From Thermoplasmata archaeon (GTDB taxonomy: Archaea > Thermoplasmatota > Thermoplasmata > Lutacidiplasmatales > UBA184), in NCBI GenBank assembly GCA_022750155.1, contig JAKIWG010000015.1, positions 1 to 55,828 of the forward strand: a DNA stretch of 55,828 nt, in the 5' to 3' direction. Positions 17,110-25,373 of the stretch are shown here, one piece after another. Numbering within the stretch: position 1 is the stretch's first letter; each line of letters opens with the position of its first letter. The position numbers and the translations under genes are program-made. Below the pieces are notes generated by a model that saw only the letters and a program-made list of their open reading frames with translations, was not told the origin of the DNA and searched no databases.

Positions 17110-18243
17110 GTGGTAGCCCAGCGGACCCGCGAGGTGGAAATCTCTGGCATCCGCAAGATGTTCGAGGCGGCCCCCCCGGGAGCGATCAACCTCGGCCTGG
17201 GTGAGCCCGACTTCGAGCCGCCTGCCGCGGTCATCGACGCACTCTGCGACGCCGTCCGCCACGGGATGAACCATTACGGCCCGTCGGCCGGCATCTCTGC
17301 GCTCCGTGACAAGGTCGCCGAGCGGTATCTCGACCGGGACCCGGACACCACGCGGGACAACGTGATCATAACCGGGAGCGGCTCCGAGGGTCTCATGGCC
17401 ACCGCGCTCACCCTCTACGATCCCGGCGATGAGGTCCTGGTCCCCGACCCCGGGTTCGTCCTGTACGCGCCCCACGCGCGCCTGTGCGGCGCGCTTCCGG
17501 TCGCCTACGCCCTGGACGAGGAGAACCACTTCCTGCCGGACCTCGACGCTCTGGAGGCCCGGATCACCCCGCACACCCGGGCGATCGTCGTGAACAGCCC
17601 CTCGAACCCGACCGGGGGCGTCTTTCCCAAGGCGGTCATCGAGCGGATCGTCGACCTCGCCGAGCGGCACGACCTGACGATCGTCTCCGACGAGGTGTAC
17701 GAGGAGATGATCTACGAGGGCAAGTTCGCCTCGTTCTGGGGACGCGGCGACCGGGTCGTAATCGTCAACTCGTTCTCGAAGACGCTCGCGATGACCGGGT
17801 GGCGCATCGGGTTCCTGGTCGCCCCGCGGGCGCTCGCCGTCGAGATCAACAAATTGCACTACCACATGATGGCCTGTCCGTCGACCCCCGCTCAGGCCGC
17901 GGTCCTCGCCGGACTGAACGCGGGTCCCGGGGCGACCCAGGTGATGATGAAGGAGTTCAGGGCGCGGCGCGAGCTCATCGTCAAGGGATTGAACCGGATC
18001 CCTGGGCTCTCGTGCGTCCCACCGGCGGGCGCGTTCTACGCGTTCCCGAAATTCACCTGGCCCGGAACGGCCCAGGAGGTCGCTGGGGCGCTCCTGCAGC
18101 GTGGGCTCATCACGACCCCGGGGGACGCATTCGGCGCCCGGGGCACATCCCACCTCAGGCTCTCCTTCGCGGCCTCGCGCGAGAATCTCAAGAAGGGAAT
18201 GGCCATCCTCCGGGCGTACGCCAAGGACGTGAACGGCGGATGA
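17110..18243 (+). CDS. PLP-dependent class I/II aminotransferase (aspartate aminotransferase-like)
   Basis: 377 residues of fold-type I aminotransferase. NLGLGEPDFEPP opens the protein; Asn166 in SPSNPTGG and Asp194 and Tyr197 in SDEVYEE bind the cofactor; Lys224 in SFSKTLAMTGWRIGF forms the Schiff base; an Arg in HLRLSFA binds the substrate carboxylate. It exchanges amino groups between an amino acid and 2-oxoglutarate; the preferred amino acid cannot be read from sequence. GTG start with TATA-like GGTAAAG about 28 bases upstream. Its TGA overlaps the ATG of a 42-residue frame. Confidence 0.92.
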   Translation: MVAQRTREVEISGIRKMFEAAPPGAINLGLGEPDFEPPAAVIDALCDAVRHGMNHYGPSAGISALRDKVAERYLDRDPDTTRDNVIITGSGSEGLMATALTLYDPGDEVLVPDPGFVLYAPHARLCGALPVAYALDEENHFLPDLDALEARITPHTRAIVVNSPSNPTGGVFPKAVIERIVDLAERHDLTIVSDEVYEEMIYEGKFASFWGRGDRVVIVNSFSKTLAMTGWRIGFLVAPRALAVEINKLHYHMMACPSTPAQAAVLAGLNAGPGATQVMMKEFRARRELIVKGLNRIPGLSCVPPAGAFYAFPKFTWPGTAQEVAGALLQRGLITTPGDAFGARGTSHLRLSFAASRENLKKGMAILRAYAKDVNGG

Positions 18244-18368
18244 TCTTCACCGTGCTGGGCTACCTCCTCCGCCCGGGGACCTTGGTCCATCGCGGAAAGG
18301 ATGGGGAAGCGCTTCGACTGCTGTCGGACGAGCTGATTCGGCTCGACCGCGAACCGAAGCCGGCCTAG
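18240..18368 (+). CDS. Small hypothetical protein (42 residues) coupled to the aminotransferase
   Basis: ATG 18240 overlaps the aminotransferase stop (ATGA), a translational-coupling arrangement. The product starts MIFTVLGYLLRPGTLV and ends with a charged amphipathic helix (ALRLLSDELIRLDREPK). No family recognised. It could be a real small partner or a chance frame in GC-rich DNA. Confidence 0.4.
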   Translation: MIFTVLGYLLRPGTLVHRGKDGEALRLLSDELIRLDREPKPA

Positions 18369-18493
18369 GCGCCCGTCCCACCCGGAGTGGGTCGGGACCT
18401 CGGAGCGGTCGCCCAGCTTTCCCATCCTGGCACGGAAGGTACCCTTCCCTCCCGCTCGCATTCCGGGGCGGCCCACGAGCGGACCGGGCGCGG

Positions 18494-18499
18494 TTTATG
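18494..18499 (+). promoter_or_regulatory. TATA box of the Kelch protein gene
   Basis: GGTTTATG is centred about 28 bases before ATG 18524, the spacing of leaderless archaeal transcripts. It therefore argues against the upstream ATG at 18497, which lies inside the TATA box. Confidence 0.55.
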
Positions 18500-18523
18500 A
18501 CCCGGAGCGAACTGAAGGTCGCG

Positions 18524-19597
18524 ATGGACCGCCCCGTCCTCTGCCTCGCAGTGATGATGCTTCTGCTCCCCGGGCTGATGGGCGCCAGCTTGGCAGGACC
18601 TTCGATTTCCGTGCGCCCTTCCACCGGTCCGGGCGCCGGGGTGCTCCTCAAGAATCTCACGTGGACCAACCTCACCTCGAACCTCTCGCTCTCGCCCCCG
18701 CACACAATCGGTCCCCAGATGGTGTACGACGCTCAGACAGGGTCGATCGTGATGTTCGGAGGGTACCCGCTACCGGGAAGCACCTGGTGGTTCACGAGCC
18801 ATGGCTGGAACCAGACGGCGTTCGGGACCTCCCCGAGGGTGAGGAGCAGCAACCTGGCCGGTTTCGCCTATGACGGGCGTTCCCGTACCGCCGTACTGTT
18901 CGGCGGGAACGGGGCCCTGGCCAACTCGGGAGCCTCCTACAACTACACTGGGGCGGGCTGGAACGTGACGAACACGACGACCGTCCCTCCGGGTCGAAGC
19001 TCGACGATGATGGCGTACGACCCGGTTTCCGGCTCGATCGTCCTGTTCGGTGGATGCGGACCGCCCTCCCGTCCGAACACGTGCCTGCTCTACGGGGACA
19101 CGTGGACGTACTCGAACGACACGTGGACCCAGCTCCACCTGAACCGCACCCCCTCCCCCCGAATGGGGGGGGCGATGGCCTACGACGCGGGCCTCCATGC
19201 GGTCGTGCTCTTCGGGGGGTGCACGAAGGTGCGCAGCAATGTTTGTCAGCGGATGTCCGATGAAACCTGGGAGTTCCGATCGGGGGCATGGACGAACCTC
19301 TCGTCCCCCGTCTCCCCCTCACCCCGGGGGTCGTGCGGGATGGCCGAGCAGCCCCGAAGTTCGGGCACGGGCCCATACGGACTGGTCCTCTTCGGAGGAA
19401 CGAGCGTCAACGGGACCCTTCTGGGCGACACCTGGGTCTTCCACGGCACGAGTTGGGCTCGTCTTCACCCGACGCACTCCCCCACCCCCCGGATCGATTT
19501 CGCGATGGCGTACGACCCGCTGCTCTCCGAGATCGTGGTGTTCTCGGGGTTGAGGCACGGCCAGACGTTCGGCGACGATACGTGGGTGCTGCCGTAG
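18524..19597 (+). CDS. Secreted Kelch-repeat protein
   Basis: 357 residues from ATG 18524. A hydrophobic signal segment (VLCLAVMMLLLPGLMGASLAG) precedes the mature part. Five or six Kelch-type units follow, each with a YD...IV-LFGG strand and a DTW-F...W beta hairpin; examples are VLFGGNGAL, VLFGGCGPP and GDTWVFHG. They should close into a beta propeller outside the cell. Many Asn-x-Ser/Thr sites suggest N-glycosylation, fitting the nearby glycan genes. Binding partner unknown. It resembles the propeller half of the much larger protein at 53256-55808 but lacks a C-terminal anchor. Confidence 0.82.
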   Translation: MDRPVLCLAVMMLLLPGLMGASLAGPSISVRPSTGPGAGVLLKNLTWTNLTSNLSLSPPHTIGPQMVYDAQTGSIVMFGGYPLPGSTWWFTSHGWNQTAFGTSPRVRSSNLAGFAYDGRSRTAVLFGGNGALANSGASYNYTGAGWNVTNTTTVPPGRSSTMMAYDPVSGSIVLFGGCGPPSRPNTCLLYGDTWTYSNDTWTQLHLNRTPSPRMGGAMAYDAGLHAVVLFGGCTKVRSNVCQRMSDETWEFRSGAWTNLSSPVSPSPRGSCGMAEQPRSSGTGPYGLVLFGGTSVNGTLLGDTWVFHGTSWARLHPTHSPTPRIDFAMAYDPLLSEIVVFSGLRHGQTFGDDTWVLP

Positions 19598-20006
19598 ACG
19601 ATCCAAGCCTGCGCGTACCGTGGGGACCCATTCCGGCGTGCAGATCGGGCTTCGAATACGGCTCGAACCCTTCCTTCGACTTTTCCCAGACGTCATGCTG
19701 GCGGTATGCCGCAGGGTCCCGATAGGACCTGCAACGGCTCCCTCGGGTCGCCTCGCGGGTCACGTTCGACCCGGGCCGATGCGGGCAGTCTCGGGTCGGG
19801 ATTCGGTGGCCCGGTTCAAGGAAGTCACCAGGTTCCTACCGCGTGGGGACATCGCCACGTGGGCCATCCAACGGCGAGTCCATTATCGCACACGCTCCCT
19901 CAGCCACACGCGAACGACGCCGCCGCCTATCGTATGTACTGTCGACCCCATGGGGGAATCCCAACGGCCCGCCCGTCGGTCGACCCGGGTCCTGAGGAGG
20001 CGGTCC
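19598..20006. other. Spacer without a convincing gene
   Basis: About 410 bases. A frame in phase with the next gene is open from GTG 19620 but its product is Arg-rich and lacks protein-like character until the basic stretch just before 20007. CTATCGTATG near 19927-19936 could be a TATA box for an alternative start of the next gene at ATG 19950. Nothing else is seen. Confidence 0.4.
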
Positions 20007-20867
20007 ATGACGAACGAACGCTACGCGCTCAGGGACCACCCCCGTGACCGGAGGCACCTGACCCGCGCGATTCTCTCGGTCCTATGCATGATCACAGCGT
20101 GGATGCTGGTTCTGGTCCCCGTGGGGGGGATTGCGGTCCACCCCCTCGCCCACAAGACCGTCACCGCCCCGTACCACGGGGCGGGCGTCCCCGGCGTCTA
20201 CCTGTACTATTACGGATGTGCGGTGTCGAAGGCCGCCAAGCCGTTCTTCCATTTCCCAACCGGAACCGGGGGACTCCACGTCGTCGCCTCCGCCAGCTCG
20301 TGCCCCACTACCGCGGCCAGCGTCGGCTATGCGCAAGGGTTGTACACCGCGTACATCGACATCCCCTCCCAAGCCGGCCCCGTCTCGACCTACGCGAACG
20401 TGAGCTATTCCGTGACCGGACATGTGGCGTTCGTCGGGGGAACCTGTCGTTCCACATCCTCTTCGGGGAACGGGGGATGTGATCGGCTCGCCAGCGCGAG
20501 CCTGCAGGCGACCACAGCCCTCTACGACAAGTCCACCGGCAGGTACACCTACTCCCTTTCGACCTTCCCGACGATCGGGCTCACCCAGTTCAACACCACG
20601 ACGTACACATCGGGCAACTGCACGAACTCGACCTCGGGGAGCGCCGGCGCCTTCGCCCTCAACGGGTCGTTCTCGTGGACCGTGACCTACGGATTGACCA
20701 TGGTCAAGAGCCACTCGTACCAGGTCGTACTCTCCTTCTCCGCCGGGGTCGACGCGGATTGCTCGGTGTCCGGCTCCGCCAAGCTCAGCGGGTGTTCGGC
20801 GGCCGCATCGGTCGATTTCTCCTCGGTTGGCCGTGGGATGAAGTTGGTTTCGATCGTCGAGACGTGA
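20007..20867 (+). CDS. Secreted Ser/Thr/Gly-rich protein, family unknown
   Basis: 286 residues from ATG 20007 (ATG 19950 would add 19 basic residues). A charged N-terminus leads into a membrane segment (AILSVLCMITAWMLVLVPV) that is a signal peptide or anchor. The remainder is beta-rich, with repeated Ser, Thr, Gly and paired Cys residues and several Asn-x-Thr sites, consistent with an extracellular beta-sandwich. No enzyme motif and no C-terminal anchor. The composition resembles many exported proteins of high-GC Thermoplasmatota. Function not recognisable. Confidence 0.62.
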   Translation: MTNERYALRDHPRDRRHLTRAILSVLCMITAWMLVLVPVGGIAVHPLAHKTVTAPYHGAGVPGVYLYYYGCAVSKAAKPFFHFPTGTGGLHVVASASSCPTTAASVGYAQGLYTAYIDIPSQAGPVSTYANVSYSVTGHVAFVGGTCRSTSSSGNGGCDRLASASLQATTALYDKSTGRYTYSLSTFPTIGLTQFNTTTYTSGNCTNSTSGSAGAFALNGSFSWTVTYGLTMVKSHSYQVVLSFSAGVDADCSVSGSAKLSGCSAAASVDFSSVGRGMKLVSIVET

Positions 20868-20952
20868 GCTTCGTGGGACCGATCGCTCCCTCGCGGTCGG
20901 GAACTCCCCCGCCCGGTTGCCGTTCCAGCCGGGCTCCTCGCGCCGGTCGGGT

Positions 20953-22104
20953 TCACGCCGCGGCGACCTCTCGGTAGAGGGCCCGGTGGCGCTGGATGGA
21001 GAGCCCCATGGTGTACTGGGAGACCCTTTGCCGGCCCGCTTCGGTCCGCGCGCGGGCGCCGGCTTCATCGTCGGCGATCTCGCCCAGGGCCTTCGCCATG
21101 CCCGGGGCATCCCCGTACGGGACGAGCCGTCCGGCCCGACCCTGGTCGAGGACCTCCGGGACGCCTCCCACCGCCGTCGCCACGATCGGAACTCCCGCGA
21201 CCATCGCCTCCAGCAGGACGAGGCCGAACGCCTCCCATTCGGAGGGGAGGACCAGGCCCGCGGCACGCCGGAACACGGCCCGATACGTGCGAGGATCCGT
21301 GTGCCCGAGCCACCGGAGCTCCGCCGAGACCCCGAGTTCCGCGGCCAGCCGCTCGAGCATCGCCTGCTCGCCCCAATCCCGACCCATCAGCACCAGGGGA
21401 AGTCGGTGCGTTGGCGGGATCAGGGCATAAGCCCTCAACAGGCCCGGGAGTCCCTTGTTGAGGGCGATGCGCCCGGCGTACAGGATGAATCGGGGGGGAA
21501 GCTCGGGCAAGGCAGTCGGTGGGCGGGTGTCCTCCCAGACCGCGAGGTCGATCCCCGGCGGGATGATCCGGATCCGGTCCGATGGGCAGAACTCCCGGAG
21601 CAGCCGGGCCTCGTTCTCGGTCTCCACGACGACCGCGCGGGCGACCCGGTAGGCGGTCATCCCGAAGAAGTGGTCCTGGCAGCGCAGCAGCCCGGCCTTC
21701 CACGCGGGTTCCCCGCGGTCGGCGGGGTGGTAATGGACGGACACGACGAGCGGGATCCCGCGCCGTCGGGAGACGGCGGCCGCCTGCAGAACGTGGCCGT
21801 ACCGGTGGGAGTGGGCGTCGATCACGTCCGCCCCGCTCCCCGAGAGTCCGTCGATGAGGCCGGGCATCATCGGCATCGTCAGGCCCGGGATGAGCTTTTT
21901 GACGACCGGAAACCGTCGGACCGCCACCCCGTCGACCGTCGGTGCGTAGTGGTCCCGACGCTCCCACCGCGGTTCGTCGTAGAGGTCGCTCGCATAGATC
22001 TCCACATGGTCTCCCGCTTCGGCGAGTCCACGGGAGAGTTCGCGCACCGTGGTTTCGACTCCGCCGGGTGCGTCGAACCGCAGAGCCAGCTGGAGGACCC
22101 TCAT
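20953..22104 (-). CDS. GT4 family glycosyltransferase
   Basis: 383 residues in the GT-B fold. The N-terminal domain has APGGVETTVRELSRGLA, the acceptor-side glycine loop. The C-terminal domain has LYAGRIALNKGLPGLLRA and the nucleotide-sugar EX7E motif in SEWEAFGLVLLEAMVAGVP. It transfers a sugar from a nucleotide donor with retention, probably on the cytoplasmic face onto a lipid-linked glycan; donor and acceptor are unknown. Its ATG overlaps the stop of the next GT4 gene by four bases, so both are co-translated. Confidence 0.9.
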   Translation of the reverse strand: MRVLQLALRFDAPGGVETTVRELSRGLAEAGDHVEIYASDLYDEPRWERRDHYAPTVDGVAVRRFPVVKKLIPGLTMPMMPGLIDGLSGSGADVIDAHSHRYGHVLQAAAVSRRRGIPLVVSVHYHPADRGEPAWKAGLLRCQDHFFGMTAYRVARAVVVETENEARLLREFCPSDRIRIIPPGIDLAVWEDTRPPTALPELPPRFILYAGRIALNKGLPGLLRAYALIPPTHRLPLVLMGRDWGEQAMLERLAAELGVSAELRWLGHTDPRTYRAVFRRAAGLVLPSEWEAFGLVLLEAMVAGVPIVATAVGGVPEVLDQGRAGRLVPYGDAPGMAKALGEIADDEAGARARTEAGRQRVSQYTMGLSIQRHRALYREVAAA

Positions 22105-23303
22105 CCGTCGAGGACCTCGCGATACATTGTCGACAGCCGGTCGGCGAGGCGGTCCCAGCTGTACCGCGGGACCGTCTCGCGGCGGCCGTACTCGCCGAGC
22201 CGCAACCGTCGGGGCTCGTCGTCCCAGAGGGCCAGCAGCGCGTCACTGAGCGGGGCCACCTCCAGCGGGGGCACCAAGACTCCCGCGCGTCCGTCCTCCA
22301 CGAACTCCGGGATCCCCCCGACGCGCGAGGCGATGACCGGGGTCCCTTGCGCGAGCGCCTCGAGGAGCACGAGCCCGAACGCTTCGTACTCGCTCGGAAG
22401 GACGCACAGCCTCGCCTCCCGGAACGCGGCCGAGAGGAGGCGTTCGTCGGTCAGGTATCCGGTGATCCGGACCCGCGCGCCCAGCCCGCGCTCCCGGACG
22501 CGCTCCTGCACACGGGCCCGCATCCCGCCGTCCTCCCCCACCAGCACGAGGGTGGCGGTCGGGTCGTGCCTGGCCAACGGCTCGAACGCGTCGATCAGCG
22601 GGATCAGGCCCTTGTTCGAGGCCAGCCGCCCGGCGAAGAGGACGAACGGGCCCTCGATGTATTGGGAGCGGGCGAACGGCCGCTCCCCGGGGGGCGGTTC
22701 CGGCAGGGGCGTGTACCCCGGTGGGATGAGCTCGACCTTCGGGAGCGGGAACCGATTGACCCGGATGAGCCGCTCCTCCTCCTGGCTCTGCACGATCAGC
22801 CGTGCCGCGCCCGCCACGATGGGGGCCGCGAGTCGGCGGTCGTAGAACCCACGGACCCGGTGGCGCAGCCACCCCCCCTCGATCGACCAGATGGGGTGGA
22901 AGTGGGCCGTGATCACGTAGGGGACGTGGAACCGACGCGAGTGCCGGCGGGCGATCGCCGCGTGGTTCGTCCCGTACGTGTGGACGTGCAACAGGTCCGG
23001 TCGGTCCTCGGCGAGCGCCCGTTGGAGCCCCCGGAAGAACGGGTAGTGGAGCTCCCCGGGCATGCTCCAGGCGCGGAGGCGGCGAACCGCGACGCCGTTG
23101 CGCATCTCATGTCGGGGCACCTCGGGACCGAGCCGCTCCCACGGGAACTCGCGGTACAGGTCGGTCGAATAGGCCCGCACGTCGAACCCCCGGGCCGCGA
23201 GTCGTGGGGCGAGCTCTCCCACGTGACGTTCGACGCCCCCTGGGCCCGGGGGATAACGGGTCGAGAGCTGGGCGATTTTCCGGCGCGCCGGGTCATCCGG
23301 CAC
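22101..23303 (-). CDS. GT4 family glycosyltransferase
   Basis: About 400 residues from GTG 23303, where KIAQLSTRYPPGPGGVERHV gives a normal GT4 start; the longer frame to 23414 only adds an Arg/Ser-rich shadow of the upstream gene. The donor domain has LFAGRLASNKGLIPLIDAF and the EX7E block SEYEAFGLVLLEALAQGTP. It is clearly similar to its neighbour (same order of motifs, near-identical EX7E segment), indicating a tandem duplication or two steps of one glycan. It overlaps the peptidase stop by 11 bases. Confidence 0.9.
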   Translation of the reverse strand: MPDDPARRKIAQLSTRYPPGPGGVERHVGELAPRLAARGFDVRAYSTDLYREFPWERLGPEVPRHEMRNGVAVRRLRAWSMPGELHYPFFRGLQRALAEDRPDLLHVHTYGTNHAAIARRHSRRFHVPYVITAHFHPIWSIEGGWLRHRVRGFYDRRLAAPIVAGAARLIVQSQEEERLIRVNRFPLPKVELIPPGYTPLPEPPPGERPFARSQYIEGPFVLFAGRLASNKGLIPLIDAFEPLARHDPTATLVLVGEDGGMRARVQERVRERGLGARVRITGYLTDERLLSAAFREARLCVLPSEYEAFGLVLLEALAQGTPVIASRVGGIPEFVEDGRAGVLVPPLEVAPLSDALLALWDDEPRRLRLGEYGRRETVPRYSWDRLADRLSTMYREVLDG

Positions 23304-24369
23304 GGGCGACGGAGAGGCGTTGCGCGTACTTCTTGTAGACCTCGGCGGCGCGCGCCACGGCCTCGACCTTGACGTACTCGTTCGCCTGGTGGGAGAGCTC
23401 CTCCTCGCCCGCACCGAAGATGACGACTCGAGGGTTGACCTGGGTGTAGTAGACCGCCTCGGAAGCGTGGACGAGGACCGCCGACTCCGCGCTCGAGACC
23501 TCCTGGAGGATGCGCACGTGCTCGCTCGCCGGGTCGATCTGCACCGATGGCATGCTGACGATCCGACGCAGCGTGAAGGGGGTCTTGATCCGGCGAAGGT
23601 GCTCCTCGATCTCCCGGTAGAGTTGGTCCGGGGAATAGGGAGGCGGGAACCGGATATCGACCTCGGCGGTGCACTTGTTGGGCACGACGTTGAGGCGCGT
23701 GCCCCCGTTGAACGTGCCGATGTTCATCGTCACCGAGCCGAGCTCCGGGTGGGCGATCCGTCCCTTGAACCCCTCGAGCCCCCGCAGGATCCGCATCATC
23801 TTGCTGATCGCGTTCTCCCCGAGGTGGGGCATCGCCCCGTGGGCCGCCTTGCCCCGCGTCTCGATCGCAAGGTCCAGCACCCCCTTCTCGGCGTACGCGA
23901 CCCGCAGCCCCGTGGGCTCTCCCACCACGATCGCCTTCGCCCGGCGCATCGGGAGGGTCTTCGCCAGCGCCATCGCCCCCTGCATCGTCGTCTCCTCGTC
24001 GGTCGTGAGGGCCAGGGCAACCGGGATCTTCCGGGCGACCAGGTCCTGCGCGGCCTGGAGCATGGCGATGACCGTGCCCTTCATGTCGGCCGCACCACGG
24101 CCGTACATACGGCCGGAGGCGAGCTGGCTCTGCGAGAAGCTCCAGTAGTCGCCGATGGGGGGCGTGTCGAGATGCCCGGAGAGCACGATCCCGGCCTGTC
24201 CATACTCTGCGAGCAGCGCCGGCGTGGTCGCGTCGCCGAACAGCGTGTTGCGCATGTGGAGCTGGTCGGTGAACGACTGGACGTAGTCGAGCACCTCCTG
24301 CTTGTCCGAGAACGGGTCGCTAGGGATCTTGATCAGATCCGCCAGCATATCGACCATCTGCCGTTTCAT
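23293..24369 (-). CDS. M20 family metallopeptidase/deacylase (ArgE/DapE/LysK type)
   Basis: 358 residues of the M20 di-zinc fold. Metal and catalytic motifs are SGHLDT, GRGAADMKG, TDEETTM (the Glu-Glu base pair), GEPTG and, at the end, SHQANEYV. The dimerisation domain (GKAAHGAMPHLGENA) lies between. The family removes acyl or aminoacyl groups in Arg, Lys or dipeptide metabolism; a LysW-type or dipeptidase role cannot be separated by eye. It is first in a leftward run with two glycosyltransferases, although no link to glycan synthesis is obvious. Confidence 0.88.
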   Translation of the reverse strand: MKRQMVDMLADLIKIPSDPFSDKQEVLDYVQSFTDQLHMRNTLFGDATTPALLAEYGQAGIVLSGHLDTPPIGDYWSFSQSQLASGRMYGRGAADMKGTVIAMLQAAQDLVARKIPVALALTTDEETTMQGAMALAKTLPMRRAKAIVVGEPTGLRVAYAEKGVLDLAIETRGKAAHGAMPHLGENAISKMMRILRGLEGFKGRIAHPELGSVTMNIGTFNGGTRLNVVPNKCTAEVDIRFPPPYSPDQLYREIEEHLRRIKTPFTLRRIVSMPSVQIDPASEHVRILQEVSSAESAVLVHASEAVYYTQVNPRVVIFGAGEEELSHQANEYVKVEAVARAAEVYKKYAQRLSVARAG

Positions 24370-24437
24370 TCGAGAGCTCGGCCTCCAGCCGCCGGACGGA
24401 CGGTCCGGCAGTAGGGATGCGTGGGCGCCCGCAGGGG

Positions 24438-25367
24438 CTACGCTCGTTTAATCGTTCCGTGCGCCACTGGGGCACGCCCGGAGGAGCGCCGGCCCGCGAC
24501 CCGTCGGGTCCGATGTCGGGTCCGCTGGAGCGCACGGACGAACCCCTCCGGCGAGCCGACCGAGCGCCATTCCCCCGCCTTCTCGGTGAGGACGAGCGCG
24601 GCCACGCGGCCCCCGCTCGCCAGCAGGTGGCGGATGGCGTCGGTCACCTCGAGCTCGTGGGGCTGGTCATTCGCCTGGACCCAACGGAGCGCCTGGAACA
24701 GTTTCGGGGAAAAGGCGTAGGCCGCGGTCGCCGCCCATCGCGACTTGGGCCGCTTGGGCTTCTCCTCCATCCCGGTCACCCTCAGTCGGGCGAGCCCGTC
24801 GAACCGGCCGTCCGGCGCCCCCTCGACGACCCCGTACCGGGTGGGGTCCGCGACGGAGCGGACGAGCAGGACGGCGTCGAGCGACTCGCTCTCCCGCAGC
24901 CGGCCCATCGTGCGCAGCAGGCGACCCCGCTTGGGCTCGAGGAGGACGGCGTCGGCGGCGTGGAGGATGAACGGCGCCTGCCCCACATACGGCTCGGCCT
25001 GAAGCACCGCATCGCCGAACCCCAGGGGGGCGGCCTGGACCGCGAAGCGGATCCTCAGCCCCTTCAGGGTCCGATAGAAGCGTTCGGTGGCAGCCAGCCG
25101 CTCCGCGTGGTGGGAATGGCGGGCGAGAAACTCCTGATCGATCGAGAAGTAGTTCTGGACGAAGGCGAGGTCCTTCGCCCCGACCACGAGGGTGACGTCG
25201 TCGACCCCGGCCTCGACGAGGGTCTCCAGCACGAGGTGGGCCACGGGTTTCAGCACCGGGTCCCCGTCCGGATTGTGATCGTAGAGCGGGAGGAACTCCT
25301 TGCGGAGGCCCCGGGTCCATGGGAGCATCCGGGTCCCCTCGCCCGCGAGGGTCAGGACGCCGTGCAT
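24438..25367 (-). CDS. Sugar-1-phosphate nucleotidyltransferase (UTP-glucose-1-phosphate uridylyltransferase-like)
   Basis: 309 residues. The start MHGVLTLAGEGTRMLPWTRG is the nucleotide loop (GxGTR) and RKEFLPLYD the following lysine-containing motif (usually KE-LP). Later come AAPLGFGDAV and DAVLLEPKRG, the sugar-phosphate and metal-binding strands. Family members make UDP-glucose, dTDP-glucose or similar. Since the next gene (gap 6 bases) encodes a UDP-sulfoquinovose synthase whose substrate is UDP-glucose, UDP-glucose is the likely product. The C-terminal 40 residues are basic and unconserved. Confidence 0.85.
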   Translation of the reverse strand: MHGVLTLAGEGTRMLPWTRGLRKEFLPLYDHNPDGDPVLKPVAHLVLETLVEAGVDDVTLVVGAKDLAFVQNYFSIDQEFLARHSHHAERLAATERFYRTLKGLRIRFAVQAAPLGFGDAVLQAEPYVGQAPFILHAADAVLLEPKRGRLLRTMGRLRESESLDAVLLVRSVADPTRYGVVEGAPDGRFDGLARLRVTGMEEKPKRPKSRWAATAAYAFSPKLFQALRWVQANDQPHELEVTDAIRHLLASGGRVAALVLTEKAGEWRSVGSPEGFVRALQRTRHRTRRVAGRRSSGRAPVAHGTIKRA

Positions 25368-25373
25368 CTCGGA

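Noticed and set aside
20917-22845. 642-residue rightward frame
   Set aside because: Antisense to the two GT4 genes; low-complexity composition and no family resemblance.
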